The notes: generated by a model from the sequence alone, not told the origin. A stretch of DNA of 64,000 bases from Cyanobium sp. Aljojuca 7A6 (GCF_024346455.1 NZ_JAGQCY010000001.1:1-64000), one strand, 5' to 3'; counted from the stretch's first letter, positions 17,424-27,190 are shown. Program-made: numbers and translations.

Positions 17424-20150
17424 ATGGCTGTCGTGCACCTCGCCGACTACCGGCCCGCTCCCTACCGTCTCGAGCGCACCGATCTGACGGTGCGCCTGTT
17501 CGACGACCACGCCCTGGTGGAGGCGCGACTGGCGTTCCTCCCCGGGCCTGGCGCCGAAGCGCCGCAAGGAGCCATTGCACCGCTGGAGTTGAGGGGTGTG
17601 GATCTGGAGCTTCGCTCCCTGCACCTCGATGGCCTACCCCTGCCCGCCGAGGCCATCCAGCTGGAGCACGACCGCCTGCTGCTGCTGCAGCCGCCCCAGC
17701 GGCCCTTCGTGATCACCAGCGAGGTGTGGCTCGATCCGCGGGCCAACACCAGCCTCGAAGGGCTCTACGTCAGTGGGGGGATGGTCACCACCCAGTGCGA
17801 GGCGGAGGGGTTCCGCCGCATCACCTACCACCCGGATCGCCCCGACCTGCTCAGCCGCTTCCGGGTGCGGATCGAGGCTGACCGGGACAGCTGCCCGGTG
17901 CTGCTCTCCAACGGCAACGGCGTCGAGAGCGGGGACCTGCCGCCCGGACCCGACGGGGCCGCGCGCCACTACGCCGTCTGGGACGACCCCTTCCCCAAGC
18001 CCTCCTACCTGTTCGCCCTGGTGGCGGGCCGGCTGGAGGAGGTGCGCGACACGTTCGTCACCGCCGACGGCCGCACCGTGCAGCTGCGCCTGCACGTGGA
18101 GCCGGGCGATGCCCCCTTCACCGCCCACGCCATGGCGTCGCTGAAGCGGGCGATGGCATGGGACGAGCGCGTCTACGGCCTGACCTACGACCTCGACGAG
18201 TACAACATCGTCGCGGTGCGCCACTTCAACATGGGCGCGATGGAGAACAAGAGCCTCAACATCTTCAACTCCAAGCTGGTGCTCGCCGACGCCGCCACGG
18301 CCACCGATGCTGAGCTGGAGCGCATCGAAAGTGTGATCGCCCATGAATATTTCCATAACTGGACGGGCAACCGCATCACCTGCCGCGATTGGTTCCAGCT
18401 GTCCCTGAAGGAGGGGCTCACCGTCTTCCGGGATCAGAGCTTCTCGGCCGATCTGCATGGCCATGCCCTGAACCGGATCGAGAACGTGGCGATGCTGCGT
18501 AACACCCAGTTCCGGGAAGATGCGGGGCCGACGGCCCACCCGGTGCAACCGGATCAGTACCAGGCGATCGACAATTTCTATACCACTACGATCTACGAAA
18601 AGGGCTCGGAGGTGATCCGGGTGCTGCACACCCTGCTGGGGGAGGAAACCTTCCAGCGGGGCATGGCGCTGTATGTGGAGCGCCACGACGGCACCGCTGC
18701 CACCTGCGAGGACTTTGTTCAGGCGATGCAGGACGCGGCCGGCGAAGTGGACGACAGCTGCCGCCTGCCACCCTTCGATTTCGTCCAGTTCCGCCGCTGG
18801 TACCACCAGGCGGGCACGCCGGTGCTGCACGTCCGGCGCCGCTGGAACAAGGCGGCCGGAATCCTGGAGCTGTACGTGCGCCAGGCGACCCCCTCCACCC
18901 CCGGCCAACCCCAGAAGCAGCCCCTGGTGATCCCGCTGGCCGTGGGACTGGTGAGCCAGGCCGGCCAGCCCCTGCCGATGCGGCTGGTGGCCGAAGACCC
19001 CGACCACGGCGCCGCTCCTCTGCTGCCACGGCGCTGGGGGGCGGGCACCCGCCTGCTGCTGATCGATCAGGAGGAGCAGTGCTTTCGCTTTGAGGGACTG
19101 CCGGCCCAGGCACCGCCGCCGGCCCTGTCCCTGCTGCGCCAGTTCTCGGCACCGGTGAAGGTGGAGCTGGGGCGGCCCTCCAGCGAGCTGGTGCACCTGC
19201 TGGCCGCCGACAGCGACCCCTTCTCCCGCTGGGACGCCGGCCAGCTGCTGCTGCGCCGGGCCGTGCTGCGCCGGGCCGCCGGCCGGGTCGACGCGGTCCT
19301 GGAAGAGGCGCTGATCGCCGCCTTCGAGCGGATCCTGGCCGATCCCTCCCTGTCGGAGGCCAGCCGCAGCGTGCTCCTGGCCCTGCCGGGGCTGGCCGAA
19401 CTGGAGGATGCCGCGCCACAGCCCGACCCTCCGGCCCTGTTCGCAGCCCTGCAGGCCCTGCGTTGCCGCTTCGGGGAGGCCCTGGCCGAACCGCTGCAGC
19501 GGGCGCTGCAGCGCTGCAGCGCCCAATGGTCCCTGGCCTGGCCGGAGGGGGTGGGCGACCGGATGCTGACAGCTTCGATCTGGAGCTGGCGCGTGGCCGC
19601 CGGCGACGCTGCGGTGATCGCCGCGGCACGGGCCGCGGTGGATGGCCCGTCGATGACCCTGGCCCGGGCAGGCCTGCGGGCGCTGCAGGATCACCCGATC
19701 GCGGCCCGCCAGCAGGCGATGGAGGCCTTCTATGCCCGCTGGGAGCACAAGCCGGTGATCCTCGATTCCTGGTTCGCCCTGGAGGCCGCCGCCCCGTTCG
19801 CCGATGGCCTGGAGCGGGTGCAGCGGCTGCTCGACCACCCCCGCTTCGATCCGGCGGCACCCAATTCGGTGCGGGCGGTGCTGGGGGGACTGGCGGGCAA
19901 TCCGCCGGTGTTCCATGCCACCGATGGCAGCGGCTACCGCTTCATGGCCGACAAGATCGCCGCTCTCGATCGCCGCAATCCGATCACGGCCTCACGCATG
20001 GCCAAGGTGTTCAGCCGCTGGCAGAGCTACGGCGCCGGAAGGCGGGAGCGGATGCAGGAAGCTCTCGAACAGCTGGCGGCAGCGGAGCTCTCCACCAACA
20101 CCAGGGAAGTGGTGGGGCAGTGCCTGGGCGGACCGGTGCAGAGCACCTAG
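17424..20150 (+). CDS. pepN: Aminopeptidase N
   Basis: A 908-residue M1 zinc metallopeptidase that removes N-terminal residues from peptides in the cytoplasm. The exopeptidase motif NMGAMENKSLN is near residue 270 and the zinc site HEYFHNWTGNR near residue 308, with the distal Glu in SLKEGLTVF. The DUF3458-type and C-terminal helical domains follow. Length matches bacterial PepN. It starts at ATG 17424, seven bases after the preceding gene. Its TAG shares the bases CTAG with the TAG of the convergent glycosidase gene, leaving no intergenic space. Confidence 0.97.
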   Translation: MAVVHLADYRPAPYRLERTDLTVRLFDDHALVEARLAFLPGPGAEAPQGAIAPLELRGVDLELRSLHLDGLPLPAEAIQLEHDRLLLLQPPQRPFVITSEVWLDPRANTSLEGLYVSGGMVTTQCEAEGFRRITYHPDRPDLLSRFRVRIEADRDSCPVLLSNGNGVESGDLPPGPDGAARHYAVWDDPFPKPSYLFALVAGRLEEVRDTFVTADGRTVQLRLHVEPGDAPFTAHAMASLKRAMAWDERVYGLTYDLDEYNIVAVRHFNMGAMENKSLNIFNSKLVLADAATATDAELERIESVIAHEYFHNWTGNRITCRDWFQLSLKEGLTVFRDQSFSADLHGHALNRIENVAMLRNTQFREDAGPTAHPVQPDQYQAIDNFYTTTIYEKGSEVIRVLHTLLGEETFQRGMALYVERHDGTAATCEDFVQAMQDAAGEVDDSCRLPPFDFVQFRRWYHQAGTPVLHVRRRWNKAAGILELYVRQATPSTPGQPQKQPLVIPLAVGLVSQAGQPLPMRLVAEDPDHGAAPLLPRRWGAGTRLLLIDQEEQCFRFEGLPAQAPPPALSLLRQFSAPVKVELGRPSSELVHLLAADSDPFSRWDAGQLLLRRAVLRRAAGRVDAVLEEALIAAFERILADPSLSEASRSVLLALPGLAELEDAAPQPDPPALFAALQALRCRFGEALAEPLQRALQRCSAQWSLAWPEGVGDRMLTASIWSWRVAAGDAAVIAAARAAVDGPSMTLARAGLRALQDHPIAARQQAMEAFYARWEHKPVILDSWFALEAAAPFADGLERVQRLLDHPRFDPAAPNSVRAVLGGLAGNPPVFHATDGSGYRFMADKIAALDRRNPITASRMAKVFSRWQSYGAGRRERMQEALEQLAAAELSTNTREVVGQCLGGPVQST

Positions 20151-21439
20151 GGGCGTGGCGGAGGCTGGATCCTTGGGGCTGCACCGCTCCCGGTTCCGAA
20201 CACCTCCTTGTTGAGGCGGCGGAAAGCGGCCTGGCGGAAAGCCGCGCCCTCGGGCCCCGCATACTGCCCCCAGAGCCCCTCCCAGTAGAAGAAGATCACC
20301 CCATGACCCCGGGCGGCGGAAAGGCGAACCTTCTGCTCGAGGATGGTCATATCGGGGGTGCGGCCGCCGAAGCCGGAGAGGATGCCGATCTCCACGGGCA
20401 TGCCCCAGCGACGGGCCTTGACCAGGGCCGGCTGGTCGAGGTCGCGGGCGAATCCCTTGACCGAATAGGCGTAGTTCTGCACGATCAGGTCGTCGACCAG
20501 TTCGCCCAGGGCCCAGAGCTCCCAGTCCTGCAGCCAGTGGTTGTAGGCGAAACGAAAGGGGCCGGGCGACAGGCTGATCACCGTGCGGCGCGGGCCGCCC
20601 ACGGTCTGCATGGTGCTGCGCAGTTCCCGCAGCAGGGCGGTGAGCCGCTGGCGGCGCCATTTCATCCAGTAGCGATCGTTGAAGTTGGCGGGCGGCTCCC
20701 GGCCGGTGTCCGCCAGGTAGAGGGCGCGGGTGTAGCGGTCGTAGCCCAGCTCCACCGGCCAGGCGAAGTGGTCGTCGAGCTGGATGCCGTCGACGCCGCA
20801 GCGCTGGACGATCTCGCTGATCAGACCGATGAAGCGGGCCCGCACCCCCGGATGGGCCGGATTCAGCCACACCCGCAGGTCCTTGAGCGGGGAGGTCTTG
20901 AGGTTGGCGCCGTGCATGGCGTAAAGCGCACTGCCATCGGCGCGGCGCAGCACCCACTCGGGGTTCCGCTGCACAACCTCGGCATCGGCCGGCTCCATCA
21001 GGCCGTACTCGAACCAGGGGATCACCTGCATGCCACGGCGGTGGGCCGCCTTGGTGAAGCGGCAGATGGGGTCGAGGCCGGGGTTGGAGCGGGCCAGGGC
21101 CGGCTCCAGCGGTGCCCAGCGACTGCGGTGGAAAGTGGCCCCCCGGCTCCAGACGTTGGGGTAAAGGGTGTTGAAGCCGGCGGCATCGAGCTGGCCCACG
21201 GCGGCCTCGATGCGGTTGGCGTCGTAATAGAGGGGGCTGGGGCTGTTGGTGAGCCAGACCCCCACCCGTCGCTCAAAGCCTCCTGGCAGGCGGCCCTGGG
21301 CGCCGGCCGGCCGGGGAGCTCCCACCGTCAGGGCCAGCAGGGCCGTGACGAGCACGGTGAGCGGCACCGGCAGATGGCGCTTGAGATGGGCGAAGCGCTT
21401 GAGCGGCACCCGCTGGACGGGTGGTTCGGGAGCGGTCAT
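20147..21439 (-). CDS. Secreted glycosyl hydrolase-like protein (GHL10/DUF187)
   Basis: A 430-residue protein with an N-terminal hydrophobic segment (about residues 25-42) ending AGAQ, consistent with export. The body is a TIM-barrel of the GHL10 family: RRVGVWLTNS at its start, FNTLYPNVWSRG, VIPWFEYGL, LNPAHPGVR, and VDGIQLDDHFA with the candidate catalytic acids. It is probably active on envelope polysaccharide; the substrate is unknown. It lies 11 bases downstream of prs and may share its transcript. Confidence 0.88.
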   Translation of the reverse strand: MTAPEPPVQRVPLKRFAHLKRHLPVPLTVLVTALLALTVGAPRPAGAQGRLPGGFERRVGVWLTNSPSPLYYDANRIEAAVGQLDAAGFNTLYPNVWSRGATFHRSRWAPLEPALARSNPGLDPICRFTKAAHRRGMQVIPWFEYGLMEPADAEVVQRNPEWVLRRADGSALYAMHGANLKTSPLKDLRVWLNPAHPGVRARFIGLISEIVQRCGVDGIQLDDHFAWPVELGYDRYTRALYLADTGREPPANFNDRYWMKWRRQRLTALLRELRSTMQTVGGPRRTVISLSPGPFRFAYNHWLQDWELWALGELVDDLIVQNYAYSVKGFARDLDQPALVKARRWGMPVEIGILSGFGGRTPDMTILEQKVRLSAARGHGVIFFYWEGLWGQYAGPEGAAFRQAAFRRLNKEVFGTGSGAAPRIQPPPRP

Positions 21440-21450
21440 GGCGGTGCCGC

Positions 21451-22458
21451 TCAGCGGAACATCGAGCTGACCGAGCTCTCCTGGTGGATCCGCCAGATCG
21501 TTTCCCCCAGCATGTTGGCGATCGAGAGCACCCGCAGCTGGGGAAAGTGCAGATCGGGGGGCAGGGGGATGCTGTTGGTCACCACCACCTCCTCGAACAG
21601 GCCCGGGGTGGAGAGCCGCTCAAAGGCGGGAGGGGAGAACACGGCGTGGGTGGCGCAGGCCAGCACCCGGGCCGCCCCCCGCGCCCGCAGCAACTGGGCG
21701 CCCTGGAAAATGGTGCCGCCAGTGTCGATCATGTCGTCGATCAGGATCGCGGTCTTGCCGACCACATCACCGATGACGGTGAGGCTTTCGGCCACGTTGT
21801 GGCCGGAGCGGCGCTTGTCGATGATGGCCAGGGGGGCATCCTTCATCTGCTTGGCGAAGGCCCGGGCCCGGGCCACACCGCCGACGTCGGGGGAGACCAC
21901 CACCACCTCACCCAGATCCCTGGTGGCGAGGTAGTCGACCAGGACCGGCGAGCCGTAGATGTGGTCGCAGGGGATGTCGAAGTAGCCCTGGATCTGGGAG
22001 GAGTGCAGGTCCATGGCCAGCACCCGCTCGACCCCGGACTTGACCAGCAGGTTGGCGACCAGCTTGGCCGTGATCGATTCCCGTCCCGCCGTCTTGCGGT
22101 CGGCCCGGGCATAGCCGTAGTAGGGGATGACGGCCGTGATCTGGCGCGCCGAGGCCCGCCGGCAGGCATCCACCATGATCAAGAGCTCCATCAGGTGATC
22201 GTTCACCGGAGCACAGGTGGGCTGGATCAGGAAGACGTCGCAACCGCGGATCGACTCCTGGATCTGAATGTAGAGCTCGCCATCGGCGAAGCGCTTGATC
22301 ACCCTCGGGCCGTCGGGCACGCCGAGGTAGGCGCCGATTTCCCGCGCCAGGTCGGGATTGGCGTTGCCGCAGAACAACCGCAACCGGCGAGGGTCGTGGC
22401 TGGTGAGGGGCGGCTGCCCGCTCTGCTCCACCCGTTCAGCGGTTGAGAAAGTGGACAA
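21451..22458 (-). CDS. prs: Ribose-phosphate pyrophosphokinase
   Basis: Makes PRPP from ribose 5-phosphate and ATP for nucleotide, histidine and tryptophan synthesis. The KRFADGELYIQIQESIRG block, the KTAGRESITAKLVANLL flexible loop and the PRPP-binding sequence AILIDDMIDTGGT are intact. The start is uncertain: TTG 22458 gives about 335 residues, close to the family's usual 320-335; GTG 22431 is shorter, and ATG 22527 is longer and would overlap the ATG of the divergent gene. The body from SHDPRRLRLFCGN onward is certain. Confidence 0.93.
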   Translation of the reverse strand: MSTFSTAERVEQSGQPPLTSHDPRRLRLFCGNANPDLAREIGAYLGVPDGPRVIKRFADGELYIQIQESIRGCDVFLIQPTCAPVNDHLMELLIMVDACRRASARQITAVIPYYGYARADRKTAGRESITAKLVANLLVKSGVERVLAMDLHSSQIQGYFDIPCDHIYGSPVLVDYLATRDLGEVVVVSPDVGGVARARAFAKQMKDAPLAIIDKRRSGHNVAESLTVIGDVVGKTAILIDDMIDTGGTIFQGAQLLRARGAARVLACATHAVFSPPAFERLSTPGLFEEVVVTNSIPLPPDLHFPQLRVLSIANMLGETIWRIHQESSVSSMFR

Positions 22459-22525
22459 GGGCGCAGGCGGCGATGCTTCGCAGCACGATGGTAGAAGCGT
22501 GCCGGCCCGGACAGTGCAAACAACC

Positions 22526-23071
22526 ATGTCGGTTTCAGGGACCGAAACGAAGCGCCACGGCGGCCTGCTGCTGGTGGGGTTGGGGTTGCGCCGTGAGCTC
22601 GAGGGTCTGGCGCCCCTGGCGGCGCGGCTGGCTGCTGCCGAAGCCATGGCCCTGCGGCAGCTGGCCAGGGCCAAGGATCCCGATGCCAGCCTGGCGGCCC
22701 TGACGAACGAAGCCACGGGCCCATGGCTGGCCGCCCTGCCCCTGGATCCGGGCCTGCCGCTGGCGCGGGGTGGTAGCTGGGCCGAGGCCCTCGGCGCCTG
22801 GCGCCAACCCTGTCTCCTGGTGATGCGGGGGGAGCAGATGGCCACGGGATTGCCGGCGGCCGGCGCCGCCCTGCTGGCGCAATGGCGAGTGCCCCTGGCC
22901 GGCCTGGTGCAGATGGGCGGCGACTGGCAGCCCCTGAAGCGCCGCCGCGATGGCCTGCCCTGGCTGGGTTGGCTGCCTGATGCTGGCGAGGCGAGCGGCG
23001 AGGGGGAGGCCGCGATGGCGGCGCTGCAACAGGTGCTGCGCAGCCGCTGGCGGGTGCTGCAGGCGGCCTAG
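22526..23071 (+). CDS. Conserved hypothetical protein
   Basis: A 181-residue alanine- and leucine-rich soluble protein from ATG 22526. I recognise no domain. Visible features are GGLLLVGLGLRREL near the start, a central PCLLVMRGEQMATGL segment and a tryptophan-rich C-terminal part with LPWLGWLPDAGE. It is divergent from prs and convergent with the AroE-like gene. Strong GC-third-position bias and the sharp stop support a real gene. It appears to be a picocyanobacterial orphan. Confidence 0.7.
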   Translation: MSVSGTETKRHGGLLLVGLGLRRELEGLAPLAARLAAAEAMALRQLARAKDPDASLAALTNEATGPWLAALPLDPGLPLARGGSWAEALGAWRQPCLLVMRGEQMATGLPAAGAALLAQWRVPLAGLVQMGGDWQPLKRRRDGLPWLGWLPDAGEASGEGEAAMAALQQVLRSRWRVLQAA

Positions 23072-23099
23072 GCCCCAGGCATGGCACGCCTAGCCCGGC

Positions 23100-23948
23100 T
23101 CACTCCCCGAGGGCCTCGGCCACGGCGCGCTGGAACACCGCTTCCTCGGGGGTCACGCCGGTCCACTGCTCAAAGATCTGCATGGCCAGCTGCACCAACA
23201 TTTCCACGCCATCCACCACTGGGCAGCCGCGGCTGCGCGCCGTGGCCAGGAACGGGGTGATGCGGGGGTTGGTGATCACATCCACCACCACGCAGGCCGG
23301 ATCCACCGTGTCCCAGCGGATGGGCACCGGCTCCGGCTCCGGCGCGCAGCCCAGGTGGGTGGCGTTCATCAGCAGGGTGGTGCCCGCCGGCACCAGCACC
23401 TCCCCCTGCCACGCCTGCCACACCGCCGGCACACCGGCGGCGCGGGTGACCGTGCCCGCCACCTCCTGGCCCTGCTCCTGGCGCCGGGTGATGAGGGTGA
23501 GGTGGGCCGCACCGGCCCAGGCCATCTCCACCGCCATCGCCCGACCGGCACCGCCCGCCCCGAGCATCGCCACCCGCTTCCCGGCCAGGGGCGCCAGCTT
23601 CTCGATCGCCTTCACCACCCCTTTGCCGTCGTTGTTGTGGCCGATGAGGCGTCCCGCCTCGATCGTGAGGTAGTTGGCGGCACCGATGGCACGCACGTCG
23701 TCATCGACGGCATCCAGCAGCGGCATCACCGCCACCTTGTAGGGCACAGTGATCGCCATGCCGCGGTAGCCCAGGGGCACCAGGGCCCGCACCGCCAGGG
23801 CAAGATCCGCCGCGCTGGCGATGTCGTTCTTCCAGAACTGCCAGCACAGCCCGTGGTGGGCATACACCGCATCGAACATCCGATCGATCGGGTTCTCAGC
23901 CACAGGATGGCCGAGCATGCCGGTCATCTGCTTCTGGGGAGGGATCAC
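23100..23948 (-). CDS. Shikimate dehydrogenase-like protein (AroE family, divergent)
   Basis: About 282 residues from GTG 23948; ATG 23927 is the alternative. It has the AroE fold: catalytic Lys in ITVPYK (K71), Asn92, the second catalytic acid in HNNDGKG (D107), and the NADP-binding loop MLGAGGAGRAM. The shikimate-carboxylate motif HSxSP of true AroE is replaced by ENPID (18-22), and the NTD motif reads NND. The reaction may therefore be on a different substrate such as quinate or another cyclitol acid. Whether this is the organism's only aroE cannot be seen here. It is not in an obvious operon. Confidence 0.85.
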   Translation of the reverse strand: MIPPQKQMTGMLGHPVAENPIDRMFDAVYAHHGLCWQFWKNDIASAADLALAVRALVPLGYRGMAITVPYKVAVMPLLDAVDDDVRAIGAANYLTIEAGRLIGHNNDGKGVVKAIEKLAPLAGKRVAMLGAGGAGRAMAVEMAWAGAAHLTLITRRQEQGQEVAGTVTRAAGVPAVWQAWQGEVLVPAGTTLLMNATHLGCAPEPEPVPIRWDTVDPACVVVDVITNPRITPFLATARSRGCPVVDGVEMLVQLAMQIFEQWTGVTPEEAVFQRAVAEALGE

Positions 23949-24085
23949 GGCAAGCCGGCGGCAGCCCCAAGGCTGGCAAGGGTGAGGCGTTGGGGTTGGC
24001 GGGGGACAACAAGGCGATACAACGTTCCAGCCCCGCGCCATGGGCGCCGAGAACCACCTTCAGGTGATGCCTCCTGCCCCCACCT

Positions 24086-24754
24086 TCAAACCCGCAGCGT
24101 GATCTGGCCAAGGATGGTGCTGGCGCCGGTGGCAATGAACTGAACCCCGATCGCCAGGGTGAACAGGCCCATCACCTTGATCAGCACCGTCATGCCCACG
24201 TGGCCCAGCATCTGGGTGAGGCGGGTGGCGAAGGTGAACATCAGGCCGATCAGGGTCGTCATCGCCAAGATCGCTGCGAATAGGGCGATGTGATTGCTGA
24301 GACTATGGGCACTGCTGGCGTACACCGTGATCGTCGACATCGTTCCGGCGCCGGTGGTGAGGGGCAGGGAGATCGGCACGATCGCTGATGATGTCATCTG
24401 CCCCACATCCATGTGCGACACATCGAAATTCTTCTCGTGTGAATCGCCCGGATCGCTGGCATTGAGCATGCTCAGGCCGCTGAAGCCCAGCAGCAGGCCG
24501 CCAGCGATCTGGAAAGCACTCACGCTGATGCCGAAGAACTTCAGCACCGCCGTGCCCAGGACGTAGGCGCCCAGCATGATCAGCAGGCTGGAGAAGGTGG
24601 TGATGCGAATCACCCGCCGCACCTGAACGGCCGGCACCCCCTGGCTCAGGGTGAGAAACGGCCCGATGGCAGGGAAGTTGTTGGCGACAGCGAACAATCC
24701 CAGCAGGTAATGCTGAAAGCTGCTGGGCAGCATCAGTTCGGGGGTGATGGCCAT
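24086..24754 (-). CDS. MarC family (UPF0056) integral membrane protein
   Basis: A 222-residue polytopic protein with six predicted helices. The characteristic VANNFPAIGPFLTLSQG start region, GGLLLGFSGLSML and IVPISLPLTTGAGTMSTI blocks are present. MarC/NAAT proteins were once linked to multiple antibiotic resistance, but that role is not supported and transport of amino acids is only suggested for some members. The gene starts at ATG 24754, 46 bases after the LCP gene on the same strand. Confidence 0.9.
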   Translation of the reverse strand: MAITPELMLPSSFQHYLLGLFAVANNFPAIGPFLTLSQGVPAVQVRRVIRITTFSSLLIMLGAYVLGTAVLKFFGISVSAFQIAGGLLLGFSGLSMLNASDPGDSHEKNFDVSHMDVGQMTSSAIVPISLPLTTGAGTMSTITVYASSAHSLSNHIALFAAILAMTTLIGLMFTFATRLTQMLGHVGMTVLIKVMGLFTLAIGVQFIATGASTILGQITLRV

Positions 24755-24800
24755 GGAGCCCAGCAGCTGACGGCCATCATCCCGGACACAGCCCGGAGCG

Positions 24801-25829
24801 CTATGGGGCCGCCGGCTCCTTCCACAGCGGTGGCGTGACGGCGGGATCCAGCTGGCGCAGTCCCTTGTGCTTCTCCTCGGCGGGCTTCAGCGGCAGGCTG
24901 GCGAACTGCACCGGCTGGCTGCCATCCAGCCCGGCCGCCAGCAGGCTGAGGGCCTCGCTCGGCGAGAGGTTGGTCTCCACCTTCGGCTGCAGCTGGCTCA
25001 CCAGAAAGGGCAGCTTGGCGAGCCGTTCGGGCTGCACCATCCGCTCCCGCAGGCTGCTGGCCACCAGCTGCTGGTTGCTGCGCCGGCCGGTGTCGCCGAG
25101 CCATGGGTCGCGGAAGCGCACCAGCTGCTCCACCTTGGCGCCGCCCAGCTGCTGCAGGCCGGCCTCCAGGTCGATGGTCAGCTTCTGGGTCTTGTCGGTG
25201 TAGCTCATCCGCCGGGGCGGGCTCAGTTCCAGCCCCCCCAGGCCGTTGACCAGATCCCTCAGCGCCCCCCTCGAGAGCACCAGGTAGCGGTCGGGACTGG
25301 GGGGCTGCAGCCCCACCAGCTCCCGCACCGCATCGGCGGTGAGCGCCACGCCCCCGAGGCGGAACGCCTCACCGAGCCGTTTCGGGCCCTTCTGGCCGGG
25401 CAGGTTCACCGCCACTTCGGTGGGCAAGTTGAGCACCTGCAGGGGTCCCTCGGGATTGATGCGCACCAGCAGCAGGGCATCGGCGTTGGCCGGGCCGGCG
25501 GGGGCGGCGCCATTGCGCGGCGCGCCGATCCGCTCGGCATCGCTGCCGATCACCAGCAGGGTGATGGCCCGCGCCGGCTTGGCCGCCAGGCTGGCCGGGC
25601 CGACCTCGGGCGTGGGGGCCAGGGCCCGGTCCGGCATCGGCCAGAGCAGTCCCAGGGTGGCCATCCCCACCACGGCGCCGGCGGCGGTGATGCCGAGGCT
25701 CTTCAGCATCCGCCCGCTCAGCAGGGGCCGCTTCGGGGCCGGGGCCGCCACCGTGGACGTCGCCGTGGAGGTTCCGGTTCCGGGTGCCGGGGTTTCGGCG
25801 GGGCGGCGGGGCTTCCGGCGGGCGGGCAT
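24801..25829 (-). CDS. LytR-CpsA-Psr (LCP) family protein
   Basis: A 342-residue protein from ATG 25829. A basic N-terminal tail and proline/alanine linker precede one transmembrane helix (about residues 45-63). The LCP domain follows: LLVIGSDAERIG, the ADALLLVRINP block, a GVALTADAVRELVG segment and VRFRDPWLGDTGRRSNQQ, where the arginines bind the lipid diphosphate. LCP enzymes transfer glycopolymers from undecaprenyl carriers to the cell wall or related acceptors. A longer in-frame start at 25988 is unlikely because it would overlap the divergent bciB start. Confidence 0.88.
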   Translation of the reverse strand: MPARRKPRRPAETPAPGTGTSTATSTVAAPAPKRPLLSGRMLKSLGITAAGAVVGMATLGLLWPMPDRALAPTPEVGPASLAAKPARAITLLVIGSDAERIGAPRNGAAPAGPANADALLLVRINPEGPLQVLNLPTEVAVNLPGQKGPKRLGEAFRLGGVALTADAVRELVGLQPPSPDRYLVLSRGALRDLVNGLGGLELSPPRRMSYTDKTQKLTIDLEAGLQQLGGAKVEQLVRFRDPWLGDTGRRSNQQLVASSLRERMVQPERLAKLPFLVSQLQPKVETNLSPSEALSLLAAGLDGSQPVQFASLPLKPAEEKHKGLRQLDPAVTPPLWKEPAAP

Positions 25830-25969
25830 CGGGGCCGAAACGGAGAGGTGCTGGAGGGCACTCTGACGCAGGCGCCGCCCCCCCTTCGGTCCTGGCGCTA
25901 TCAGGGGCCGGCGGCATCGAAGCGCAACGACGGATAGCTTGAGCGTCGAGCCACTGCGCCCACCACCGC

Positions 25970-27190
25970 TTGTCCACCGTTCCTTCACCGGCGCCGTCGT
26001 CCCTGGCGCCGCACGATCGAGCCCGACCCCTGGCCAAGGGCAGCCCCAAACCGGCCAAGGATCTCTGCAGCGACTGCGGCCTCTGCGACAGCCGCTGGGT
26101 GGCCTACGTCCGCCGGGCCTGCGCCTTCCTTGAGCAGCGCTTCGAGGCGATGGAGGAGCAGGCCCACGGCCGCAGCCGCCGCCTCGACGACGACGATGAG
26201 CTCTATTTCGGCGTGCACCAGCGCATGGTCACCGCACGCCTGCGCCAGCCGATCGAGGGGGCCCAGTGGACGGGCATCGTCAGCCGCCTCGGCGTGCGGG
26301 CCCTGGAGACGGGCCTGGTGGATGCGGTGCTGTGCGTGCAGCAGAGCCCGGACGACCGCTTCACGCCGGTGCCCGTGCTGGCCCGCACCCCGGAGGAGGT
26401 GCTGGCGGCGCGGGTGAACAAGCCCACCCTCTCCCCCAACCTGGAGGTGCTGGAGCAGCTGCCGGGCAGCGGCATCGAACGGCTGCTGGCCATCGGGGTG
26501 GGCTGCCAGATCCAAGCCCTGCGGGCCGTGCAGGCCACCCTGCCCCTGCAGAAGCTTTACGTGCTGGGGCTGCCCTGCGTCGACAACGTCAGCCGCCAGG
26601 GGCTGCAGACCTTCCTGGAGAGCGCCAGCCGCTCCCCCGACACGGTGGTGCACTACGAGTTCATGCAGGACTTTCGCATCCACTTCCGCCACAGCGACGG
26701 CCAGGAAGAAACGGTGCCCTTCTTCGGCCTCGACACCCCCGCCCTCAAGGACGTGTTCGCGCCGAGCTGCCTGAGCTGTTTCGACTACACCAATGCCGGC
26801 GCCGATCTGGTGGTGGGCTACATGGGGGCCGGCTTCGGGCGCCAGTGGATCACCGTGCGCAACGCCCTCGGCCAGGAGCTGCTGGATCTGGTCGAACCGG
26901 AGCTCGACCTGGCGCCGGTGACCAGCTCCGGCGACCGCCGCCAGGCGGTGCAACAGGGCATCGACGCCTACGAGAAGGCCCTGAAGCTGCCCATGTGGCT
27001 CGCCGAACTGGTGGGGGTGTTCGTGCAGCGCTTCGGGCCCAAGGGCCTCGAGTACGGCCGCTTCTCGATCGATTCCCACTTCACGCGCAACGCCCTCTGG
27101 CTGCAGCGCCACCACCCGGAGAAGGTGGAGGCCCACATCCCCGCCTTCGCCCGCCGGATCGTGGACCGCTATCGCCTGCCGAAACCGTGA
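25970..27190 (+). CDS. bciB: Divinyl (proto)chlorophyllide 8-vinyl reductase, BciB type
   Basis: A 406-residue FrhB-family iron-sulfur flavoprotein, from TTG 25970. BciB reduces the 8-vinyl group of chlorophyll precursors with ferredoxin as donor. The N-terminal ferredoxin-like cysteines LCSDCGLC are near residue 31. Later cysteines (LPCVDN and CLSCFDY) should ligate the other clusters. The KPTLSPNLEVLEQLPGSG segment is typical of the family. It has the length of cyanobacterial Slr1923. The stop overlaps the GTG of malQ by four bases. The enzyme implies monovinyl chlorophyll a. Confidence 0.88.
   Translation: MSTVPSPAPSSLAPHDRARPLAKGSPKPAKDLCSDCGLCDSRWVAYVRRACAFLEQRFEAMEEQAHGRSRRLDDDDELYFGVHQRMVTARLRQPIEGAQWTGIVSRLGVRALETGLVDAVLCVQQSPDDRFTPVPVLARTPEEVLAARVNKPTLSPNLEVLEQLPGSGIERLLAIGVGCQIQALRAVQATLPLQKLYVLGLPCVDNVSRQGLQTFLESASRSPDTVVHYEFMQDFRIHFRHSDGQEETVPFFGLDTPALKDVFAPSCLSCFDYTNAGADLVVGYMGAGFGRQWITVRNALGQELLDLVEPELDLAPVTSSGDRRQAVQQGIDAYEKALKLPMWLAELVGVFVQRFGPKGLEYGRFSIDSHFTRNALWLQRHHPEKVEAHIPAFARRIVDRYRLPKP

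Noticed and set aside
17634-19916. 760-codon minus-strand frame within pepN
   Set aside because: It is the complement of an intact M1 aminopeptidase and shows the same His/Gly/Gln-rich antisense composition.
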